From contig FN543093.2 of NCBI GenBank assembly GCA_000027065.2, positions 2,174,074 to 2,238,073 of the forward strand: a DNA stretch of 64,000 bases, in the 5' to 3' direction. Under the pieces are notes generated by a model. The model ran no database searches and was not told the origin of the DNA. It was given only the letters and a program-made list of their open reading frames with translations. Below are positions 57,975-64,000 of this stretch, piece by piece. Both the position numbers and the translations under genes were made by a program. Within the stretch, counting starts at the first letter, position 1. Each line of letters starts with the position of its first letter. Source of the DNA: Cronobacter turicensis z3032. Lineage in GTDB: Bacteria > Pseudomonadota > Gammaproteobacteria > Enterobacterales > Enterobacteriaceae.

Positions 57975-58946
57975 TTAATCCCCGACCACGCCTTTTAAAA
58001 GCGCATAATCATAAAGCCGGTCGCGGGCGATATTTTTCATCTTCACCTCGCACATGAGGTCGAAATCGGTAAACGAGAGCGCCCAGTCGTTCAGCGTGCT
58101 GTTGAAATAATAATCGGAATGCGCGCGCAGTTTGGTTTTCGGGACGCCGAGTTGTGACTGCTCAGGAAATCCCTGTTCAGGAATAAGCCCCTCCTGAGAG
58201 ATGGAATAATGCAGAACCGGGCGCACGCCGCGCCATGACGCTTTTATTTGCTCGATGCGCGGATCGTCCGGCGTAATAAACGCATTCTCTTTTACCCAAT
58301 AGTGGTGAATATCCAGCACTATCGGGCACAGCGCCTGCGCCTGGAGTACATCATCCAGCGAGCAGGATATTTCGTCGTTTTCCACCGTCAGCATCCGCTG
58401 CGCCTGCGGGCTTAACCGGCCAAACGCCTCGTGAAAACCCGCGAAACCGCGTTTACCGTTCATATGAATATTGATTTTAAAATCCTGAAACTGCTGGCCG
58501 TACCCCATCATTACCGCACAGAGGGCGTGATATTCCACATCCTCAAGCGCGCGTTCGACAACGTCAGGATTATCTGACGCTAAAACCGAATACTGGCCAG
58601 GATGAAAGGAGAGGCGAATATCATGCTCGCGCGCAAATTCACCGCAGCGGGTAAATAACGGCGCCAGATCGTCGAAAAATTCCTGATAGACCGGGCCTGC
58701 CTCCGGCACGGTATAGAGCGGCAGGAGATCGCTGCCGATGCGCATCATCCTTAAAGCGGGGGGGAGTTGTGCAAGCTGCTCCAGCGTCAGATAAAGGTGG
58801 TTGAGATTCGTCTGCGCGAGCTGTGATAACAGCGTCAGACGCGTCGCATGATCGAGACTTAAAAAGCGGGTGCGGGTGGTCGATTTAAACGGGAATTCCT
58901 GTTTGAGTCCTGAATCTAAAAACTTACATGCGAAACCTAATTTCAT
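57975..58946 (-). CDS. uvsE: UV damage endonuclease UvsE (UVDE)
   Basis: This 323-residue TIM-barrel endonuclease of the UVDE family starts MKLGFACKFLDSG, with NLNHLYLTLEQLAQLPPALRMMRIGSDLLPLYT near 48-80, LSFHPGQYSVLASDNPDVVERALEDVEYH near 113-141, INIHMNGKRGFAGFHEAFGRL near 158 and VLDIHHYWVKENAF near 209, which supply metal-binding residues. UVDE nicks DNA directly 5' of UV photoproducts, starting an excision pathway separate from UvrABC. It is uncommon among Enterobacteriaceae but known in Bacillus, Deinococcus and some fungi. It stands alone; no LexA box was found before it. Confidence 0.93.
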   Translation of the reverse strand: MKLGFACKFLDSGLKQEFPFKSTTRTRFLSLDHATRLTLLSQLAQTNLNHLYLTLEQLAQLPPALRMMRIGSDLLPLYTVPEAGPVYQEFFDDLAPLFTRCGEFAREHDIRLSFHPGQYSVLASDNPDVVERALEDVEYHALCAVMMGYGQQFQDFKINIHMNGKRGFAGFHEAFGRLSPQAQRMLTVENDEISCSLDDVLQAQALCPIVLDIHHYWVKENAFITPDDPRIEQIKASWRGVRPVLHYSISQEGLIPEQGFPEQSQLGVPKTKLRAHSDYYFNSTLNDWALSFTDFDLMCEVKMKNIARDRLYDYALLKGVVGD

Positions 58947-59093
58947 GCACCCTCCGGTTGTCTGTGATTTCAGTGTAGCAGGCTGTAAACCGGGCGTTTC
59001 GTCAGGCCGTAGAGCCTGAGTTTAAGCAAAACCGTTATACTGTCCGTTTGCGGCGGACATGCCGCGTTTTCACGGACTTATCAGAAACGACTT

Positions 59094-59435
59094 ATGAAAT
59101 TACTCTCCTGGCGCGTTGTTCTTCCTGTTATCGCCTGCGCGGCGCTGGCGTACTGGTGGCTGACGCCGCACTTCAGCGATGAAGATAAAGCGTATTACGC
59201 CTCGGTGTTTTGTACGCTGCAGAACCAGCATCAACGCCCTGATGACTGGGCGGCGGGGATGGAAAACGTGATTGAAGGCAGCAACAACGATTACGCGCTG
59301 CAACGCCAGCACTATTCCGCCGCGCTTGGCCGCGAAGTCATCAGCACCTGGCAGGGGCTGGATGACGCGAAACGCGCTGCGCTTATCGCCGCGCCGCAAA
59401 CCTGCGGCGAACAACTTGCTCACCTGATGCGCTGA
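59094..59435 (+). CDS. Small membrane-anchored protein of unknown function
   Basis: This 113-residue protein has an N-terminal hydrophobic helix at about 7-24 (RVVLPVIACAALAYWWL), which may be a signal anchor. A helical periplasmic part follows with two cysteines, VFCTLQNQHQ near 38 and PQTCGEQLAHLM near 104, that could form a disulfide. I do not recognise the family. No strong Shine-Dalgarno is visible before the ATG. It precedes the MFS gene by less than 60 bases and may be cotranscribed with it. Confidence 0.6.
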   Translation: MKLLSWRVVLPVIACAALAYWWLTPHFSDEDKAYYASVFCTLQNQHQRPDDWAAGMENVIEGSNNDYALQRQHYSAALGREVISTWQGLDDAKRAALIAAPQTCGEQLAHLMR

Positions 59436-59462
59436 TCATGCGCCAACGGGCGGCTACACTCA

Positions 59463-60674
59463 GTGGAGGATATTTACTTCGCTGAGGTCGCCTTGCTGTC
59501 CGGACATAAATTTCTCGCCCTGAGCGGGTTTTCGCTTATTGCCGCCGCCTACGGACTGGCGCGTTTCTCCTGGGGATTACAGTTACCCGATGTTATCCGG
59601 GATATCCCGATGTCCCCGACGCGGGTTGGCGCGCTCTCGGCGGCGTCGTTCGCGGCCTATGGCGTGGCGAGCGTGGCGTCATCTTTTTGCACTGCCCGCA
59701 CCGGGCCGCGGCTGCCTGCGCTGCTTGCGGGTCTGTTCGCGATTATCGGGTTGATCGTGCTCGCCCAGGCGACAGGGCCGCTCTGGCTGGCCGTGGGGGT
59801 GATATGCGCCGGAATTAGCGCCGGGCTGGTCTCGCCGCCGATGGCCGAAGCGGTTAACCGCGAGGTGACACCGGCGCAGCGCCCTGGCGTCAATACGGTT
59901 ATCAATGCCGGAACGGGCGGGGGCATCATTTTATCGGCGCTGGCCGTGCTGCTGATGCCGGGGCAATGGCGTGAGATCTGGCTGGTCTTCGCCGCACTCG
60001 CGCTTATCCCGACGCTGATGGCCTGGCGCGCTATGCCGTCCGGCGCAGTGGGTGAGCGCCTCTCGCTAAAAACCCAACTGGCGGCGTTACGGCGGCCCGC
60101 ACTGCGCCCGCCGCTGATTGTCGCCCTGTTAAGCGGCGTGGTGAGCGCGGCGTACTGGTCCTTCGGGCCGTTGATGTTTCAGTCGCTGGCGGGGATGGAA
60201 GGCCGCGATGTCACGCTGCTCTGGCTGGTCACTGGCGTGGCGGGTTGCTTTGGCGTATTGACGGGCGTGCTGATTGTCCGCGTCGGCATTAACCACGCGC
60301 ACCGCCTGATGCAACTCCTTACCGTGGCCGCGTTCGGCCTGCTGGCGCTCTGCGCCTCACACCCCTGGCTGTGCTGGGGCGTGGCGGCGCTCTATGGTTT
60401 TGCCTATATCACGCTCTCCGGCGTACTGCTGGTCAGCGGAGTGGCGGCGACAGGAGAGTTTCCGGCGGCGGGCCTCGGCGCGGTATTTCTGCTGCTGGCG
60501 ACCGGCCAGATGGCGGGCTCCGCGCTCTTTGGCGCGCTGCTGGACACATTAAGCGCCGTACCTGCGCTCACCATTTTCGGGGCGCTGGCGTTACTCGCGC
60601 TCTTTTTACCCGCTGAGCAAACGCCAGCGCGTGACCCGGATATATGCTCAAGAAAGCGAGCCGCACGCCGATAA
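59463..60674 (+). CDS. MFS transporter (YbfB-like)
   Basis: This protein of about 400 residues has twelve predicted helices and belongs to the MFS_4 (YbfB) group. LALSGFSLIAAAYGLARFSWGLQLPDVIRDI near the N-terminus and GALSAASFAAYGVASVASSF are typical, and two six-helix halves are separated by a loop at about 185-215. The substrate is unknown; small organic acids are typical of the wider superfamily. The start is uncertain: GTG at 59463 has no ribosome site, while TTG at 59493 has GAGG five bases upstream and would begin the protein close to the first helix. The latter may be the true start. Confidence 0.85.
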   Translation: MEDIYFAEVALLSGHKFLALSGFSLIAAAYGLARFSWGLQLPDVIRDIPMSPTRVGALSAASFAAYGVASVASSFCTARTGPRLPALLAGLFAIIGLIVLAQATGPLWLAVGVICAGISAGLVSPPMAEAVNREVTPAQRPGVNTVINAGTGGGIILSALAVLLMPGQWREIWLVFAALALIPTLMAWRAMPSGAVGERLSLKTQLAALRRPALRPPLIVALLSGVVSAAYWSFGPLMFQSLAGMEGRDVTLLWLVTGVAGCFGVLTGVLIVRVGINHAHRLMQLLTVAAFGLLALCASHPWLCWGVAALYGFAYITLSGVLLVSGVAATGEFPAAGLGAVFLLLATGQMAGSALFGALLDTLSAVPALTIFGALALLALFLPAEQTPARDPDICSRKRAARR

Positions 60675-60858
60675 ATATCTTATAAAGCCGCGCTTTAATG
60701 GCGCACAGGGCGTAAGCGTTATACCTCGGGAGCTTACGTATGGCTTGCGGTTCTGCCGGCTGAGTGCCGGAAGAGTGTATTCAGGAATGTTTTAGTGCCG
60801 GTCGAACAAGCAGCGCATCGCTGTAATGGACGTCGAAAAAACGAAACCGGAGGTTGAA

Positions 60859-62073
60859 ATGTATTCCTTCATAGCGCGGCAGCCTATCTTTGACGCGTCG
60901 TTGAACACGGTGGCTTACGAGCTACTCTACCGGGACGGGCTGACCAACGCCTTTCCACCCGTTACCGCCGAGTTCGCCACCAGTCAGCTGCTTGCCGATC
61001 ATTTTCTGGTCACGCCATTACAGCGCCTGTCCGGGAGACATACGTCATTTATCAATTTCCCGTATGAAATGATCGTCAACGGGCTGGCGCAGTCGCTGCC
61101 GCGCCAGAATGTCGTGATAGAGATTCTTGAGAACAGCGTGCCGGATAACGCGCTGTTTACCACCGTGCGTGAGATGTACGAGCAGGGCTACTGCTTCGCG
61201 CTGGATGATTTCACGCTGGAAAGCGAGTGGAGCCGTTTTTTACCCTATATCAGCGTCATTAAGTTTGATATTCAGTCCACAAGCGTTGAACAGATCAAAA
61301 CGTTCCTGAAAGCGCACCCGAATCTGCGCTGTAAACTGCTGGCTGAAAAAGTCGAGCAGCGCGAGGAATTTGATCAGTATCTGCAGCTGGGTTTTCATCT
61401 TTTCCAGGGCTATTTCTACAGCAAGCCGGAACTCATCAAGACGAAAAAGCTTCCTGAACAAAAAGTCTTTATCCTGGAGCTTATCCGCGAGGTGAACGCG
61501 GCCCGCCCGGATATGGCGAAGCTCGAAAAATTGATCAGCCGGGATGTGGCGATCACCTATAAGCTGATGCGCTACGTTAATAACATCAAGTATCAGCATA
61601 ACTATCACGCTAACGCCGAATCGTTGCCGTTTCGCAGCATTTTCGCGTTTCTTGGGCTCTATGAACTGAAAAGGTTCATTACGATCCTCGCGGTCACGCA
61701 CATCAGCGATACCTCGGTGAGCGAGCTCTACAACGTCAGTCTGGTGTACGGGCGCTTCTGCGAACTCGCGGCGCACCGCATCGGCGACGTGAGCGAGGAT
61801 GACGCGTTTATCACCGGGCTGTTCTCGCGCCTCGATGCGATTATGGATATCCCGATGGAGACGTTGCTTGAGCAGATTTACGTCTCGAAGGAAGTCAAAA
61901 AAGCGCTGCTTAACCGGGAAGGCGTGCCGGGCGCGCTGGTCCGGCTGTGCGAGGCGTTCGAGTGCGCCGACTGGCCGGAGGTAGTCAATGTGGCGCAGGA
62001 ACTGAATCTTACCGAGCGGGATATCATCGATATGACGCATGAAGCGGTGAAATGGGGTGACGCCATCGTCTGA
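60859..62073 (+). CDS. EAL-HDOD domain protein, probable cyclic-di-GMP phosphodiesterase
   Basis: This 404-residue protein has an EAL domain at about 1-195 and an HDOD domain at about 196-390 (LEKLISRDVAITYKLMRYVNN near 222), the YuxH/CdpD-type architecture. The EAL motif itself reads ELL (VAYELLYRD). Other catalytic residues are present: Asn in SFINFPYE, Glu in VIEILENS, the Asp pair in ALDDFTLES, Lys in VIKFDIQS, Glu in LLAEKVE and Gln in FQGYFYSKP. Activity on cyclic-di-GMP is likely but not certain. The ATG at 60859 follows GGAGG. The output may bear on motility. Confidence 0.85.
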   Translation: MYSFIARQPIFDASLNTVAYELLYRDGLTNAFPPVTAEFATSQLLADHFLVTPLQRLSGRHTSFINFPYEMIVNGLAQSLPRQNVVIEILENSVPDNALFTTVREMYEQGYCFALDDFTLESEWSRFLPYISVIKFDIQSTSVEQIKTFLKAHPNLRCKLLAEKVEQREEFDQYLQLGFHLFQGYFYSKPELIKTKKLPEQKVFILELIREVNAARPDMAKLEKLISRDVAITYKLMRYVNNIKYQHNYHANAESLPFRSIFAFLGLYELKRFITILAVTHISDTSVSELYNVSLVYGRFCELAAHRIGDVSEDDAFITGLFSRLDAIMDIPMETLLEQIYVSKEVKKALLNREGVPGALVRLCEAFECADWPEVVNVAQELNLTERDIIDMTHEAVKWGDAIV

Positions 62074-62243
62074 TATTTTTGACGCCAGCGGCCCGGCTGG
62101 CGCCGCCTGCGCGCCATCTGGCTAAAACACGGTTTCGATTATTCCGTCATTCTCGCGCATCTTGACTACGCTTTTACAGGCACGCTGACGTGCGGCGCCT
62201 GGGCGCTGCCGTCGCTGGTTCTGGATGACGTCAGGAGACGGAT

Positions 62244-62669
62244 ATGCACCCGCACACGACCGCACGATCCCCGGCAGCCGCCGTGGCGCTTTATGAACTG
62301 TTCAATCCCCTTCCTTTAGGCTTCTTCACGGCCGCCTGGATTTTCGACATCCTCTATATGAAAAGCTACGTGCAGATGTGGACCGATGCCGCAAGCTGGC
62401 TTATCGCCATCGGCCTTGTGATCGCCATTATTCCGCGCTTAATCAGCCTCGGGCAGATCTTGCCGGGACGTCGCCATCTGCATGGCCCGGCGCAGCGGCT
62501 ACACTTCTGGCTGAATCTGGTGGCGATCGTGCTGGCCATATTCAACGCCTTTATTCACAGCCGTGATGCTTACGCCGTGGTGCCTGCGGGCGTCATTCTC
62601 TCAACGCTGGTTGTGGCGCTGATGCTGCTGGCCAATGTTCAACTCGCGTTACGCCAACGCACTGCTTAA
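62244..62669 (+). CDS. DUF2231 family membrane protein
   Basis: This 141-residue membrane protein has four predicted helices: about 21-41, 50-66, 88-106 and 112-135. Conserved features are FNPLPLGFFTAAWIFDILYM near 20-39, HRDAYAVVPAG-type loop (SRDAYAVV near 107) and basic RRHLHGPAQRLHFWL near 74. The family, also called putative membrane-bound DUF2231, has an unproven role, sometimes linked to haem or redox proteins. The start follows AGGAGACGGAT. The gene precedes the PQQ-type dehydrogenase by 12 bases, a pairing that suggests the two function together. Confidence 0.85.
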   Translation: MHPHTTARSPAAAVALYELFNPLPLGFFTAAWIFDILYMKSYVQMWTDAASWLIAIGLVIAIIPRLISLGQILPGRRHLHGPAQRLHFWLNLVAIVLAIFNAFIHSRDAYAVVPAGVILSTLVVALMLLANVQLALRQRTA

Positions 62670-62681
62670 GGAGAAGCCTGC

Positions 62682-63983
62682 ATGAACAACATTCATCGTC
62701 TCGCGCTGGCCGTCTCGCTGGGCGTTCTGCTTAGCGGCTGTGATAACAGCGCCACGCTCGATCCGCAAAAACAGGTCGGGCCCAACCCGGAACTCCCGGA
62801 AGCGAAAAACTTCCTTCTGCCGCCGATGCAGGTGCCGGAAGGCGTGGCGTGGAAAGAGGGCGAAATGCCGAAAGTGGCGCAGGGTCTGAAGATTGAAAAA
62901 ATCGCCGACGGACTGATGCATCCGCGCCAGGTTTATGTGCTGCCCAATAACGATATTCTGATTGCCGAATCCAACGGCACGCCAAAACCGACCACACGCC
63001 CCAAACAGCTGATTATGGGCGTGGTGCAAAAGGCGTCGGGTAAGGGCGGACCGGGCGGTAATCGCATCACGCTGCTGCGTAACGTTAACGGTAAATGGGA
63101 GAAGCATACCTTTATTGAAAACCTTAACGCGCCGTTTGGCATTCAGCTCACCGGCAATACGCTGTGGGTAGCGAACGCCGACAGCCTGGTGAAGTTCCCG
63201 TATCAGGAAGGACAAACGGCGATCCGCTCGCCGGGCGAGGAAGTGACTGAACTGCCGGGCGGGCCGATTAACCATCACTGGACCAAATCGCTGCTGGCAA
63301 GCCCGGACGGCAGCAAGCTCTATGTGGGCGTCGGGTCTAACAGCAATATCACGGAAAACGGCATCGGCGCGGAATATCGCCGCGCGGCAGTGCTCGAAGT
63401 GGACGCCGCTACCGGCGCCAGCCGTATCTATGCGAGCGGCCTGCGCAACCCGACCGGCCTCCAGTGGGAGCCTGTGAGCGGCAAGCTGTGGGCGATTGTC
63501 AACGAACGCGATGAAATCGGCTCCGATCTGGTGCCCGATTATATGACGTCGGTACAGGAGAAGGGCTTCTACGGCTGGCCGTACAGCTATTTTGGCAATC
63601 ACGTCGATAAACGCGCTGAACCACAGCGCCCGGATCTGGTGGCAAAAGCGATCAAGCCGGATTACGCGCTCGGCTCGCACGTGGCGCCGCTTGGCCTGCA
63701 TTTTTACACCGGCGATAACATGCCGCAGTATCGCGGCGGGGCGTTTGTGAGCGAACATGGCAGCTGGAACCGCTCGCCGCTCAACGGCTATCAGGTGGTG
63801 TGGGTGAAATTTGAAAACGGTAAACCGGTCGGGATGCCGCAGCCGGTCGTGACCGGTTTCCTGACGGAGGATCAGAAACAGGTGCGCGGGCTGCCAGTCG
63901 GCGTGACGCAGGATAACAGCGGCGCGCTGCTGATTGCCGACGACGCCGGTAACGCTGTCTGGCGCGTCAGCGCAGCGAAGTAA
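62682..63983 (+). CDS. PQQ-dependent sugar dehydrogenase family lipoprotein
   Basis: This 433-residue lipoprotein has a lipobox LLSGC with Cys near residue 20, followed by a six-bladed beta-propeller of the sorbosone/glucose dehydrogenase (Asd/YliI) type. FGIQLTGNTLWVANADSLVKFPY near 148, NHHWTKSLLASPDGSKLYVGVGSNSNITENG near 195-225, ASGLRNPTGLQWEPVSGKLW near 248 and HGSWNRSPLNGYQVVWVKFENGKP near 363 are typical. It would oxidise sugars with PQQ in the periplasm or outer leaflet. PqqU for PQQ import is encoded in this window and no PQQ synthesis genes are seen, so uptake of external PQQ is plausible. AAGGAGAAGCCTGC precedes the ATG. Confidence 0.9.
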   Translation: MNNIHRLALAVSLGVLLSGCDNSATLDPQKQVGPNPELPEAKNFLLPPMQVPEGVAWKEGEMPKVAQGLKIEKIADGLMHPRQVYVLPNNDILIAESNGTPKPTTRPKQLIMGVVQKASGKGGPGGNRITLLRNVNGKWEKHTFIENLNAPFGIQLTGNTLWVANADSLVKFPYQEGQTAIRSPGEEVTELPGGPINHHWTKSLLASPDGSKLYVGVGSNSNITENGIGAEYRRAAVLEVDAATGASRIYASGLRNPTGLQWEPVSGKLWAIVNERDEIGSDLVPDYMTSVQEKGFYGWPYSYFGNHVDKRAEPQRPDLVAKAIKPDYALGSHVAPLGLHFYTGDNMPQYRGGAFVSEHGSWNRSPLNGYQVVWVKFENGKPVGMPQPVVTGFLTEDQKQVRGLPVGVTQDNSGALLIADDAGNAVWRVSAAK

Positions 63984-64000
63984 AAACAGGCCGCCGTCGG

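Noticed and set aside
1..64000. CRISPR arrays, tRNA or rRNA genes, insertion sequences
   Set aside because: No repeated spacers, cloverleaf sequences, rRNA segments, transposase motifs or terminal inverted repeats with target duplication were noticed.

Overview
The window looks like a stretch of enterobacterial chromosome, most probably Cronobacter (C. sakazakii group). The case rests on three things seen here: high-GC, densely packed genes; gene order matching the E. coli K-12 region ydcY-ydcZ-mnaT-curA-pqqU-yncE-ansP-pptA-nhoA; and a chromosomal class C beta-lactamase (about 43.4-44.5 kb) resembling the CSA/CMA enzymes of Cronobacter. The species call is inference from recognition, not from a search. 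I saw no rRNA, tRNA, CRISPR array, phage or insertion sequence.

Layout. 0-6 kb: the end of a phytase-like esterase gene, a chemoreceptor behind a very good sigma-28 promoter, a TIM-barrel sugar isomerase/epimerase, a CigR-type secreted protein, and a pectinesterase-fold protein preceded by a strong LexA-type box. 6-12.7 kb: an srfA-srfB-srfC operon coding for a membrane-anchored protein, a very large actin/Hsp70-fold ATPase and a GTPase-like protein. 13-18.5 kb: a DppA-like peptide-binding protein, then the ydcY-ydcZ-mnaT-curA backbone carrying an inserted hydroxyacid dehydrogenase and an XRE/cupin regulator whose mRNA is probably leaderless. 18.5-26.6 kb: a peptide or amino-acid-derivative uptake and processing cluster (fused ABC ATPase, ornithine-cyclodeaminase-like enzyme, M20 hydrolase lacking two usual metal ligands, two permeases, a binding protein, a GntR/FCD regulator), with nested inverted repeats in front of the regulator.

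26.6-36.6 kb: a 59-residue small ORF with a strong ribosome site, a second sigma-28-type chemoreceptor, an SDR enzyme, a GH13 glucosidase/trehalose-synthase-like enzyme, a HigBA toxin-antitoxin pair with its palindromic operator, and divergent pqqU and yncE around a Fur box. 36.6-43 kb: an organosulfur uptake and alpha-ketoglutarate dioxygenase operon, a DUF1176 protein and ansP. 43-54 kb: the beta-lactamase, a nitroreductase, pptA, a manganese catalase with a YciE ferritin-like partner, nhoA, an AraC regulator, an AhpD-like protein, an alcohol dehydrogenase, an SDR, a TfoX N-domain protein and a flavin reductase. 54-64 kb: several proteins of unknown function, an alpha/beta hydrolase, a divergent SDR/AraC pair, the UV damage endonuclease UvsE, an MFS transporter, an EAL-HDOD protein, a DUF2231 membrane protein and a PQQ-type sugar dehydrogenase lipoprotein.

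How it works together. Themes repeat: scavenging (two peptide systems, sulfonates or sulfate esters, asparagine, PQQ), motility and sensing (two chemoreceptors and an EAL protein, possibly with srfABC, reported as flagellar-regulon genes in Salmonella), and detoxification (nitroreductase, N-acetyltransferases, Mn-catalase, AhpD-like protein, UvsE). The least explained system is srfABC. The most surprising regulatory signals are the LexA-type box, the leaderless promoter and the nested operator.
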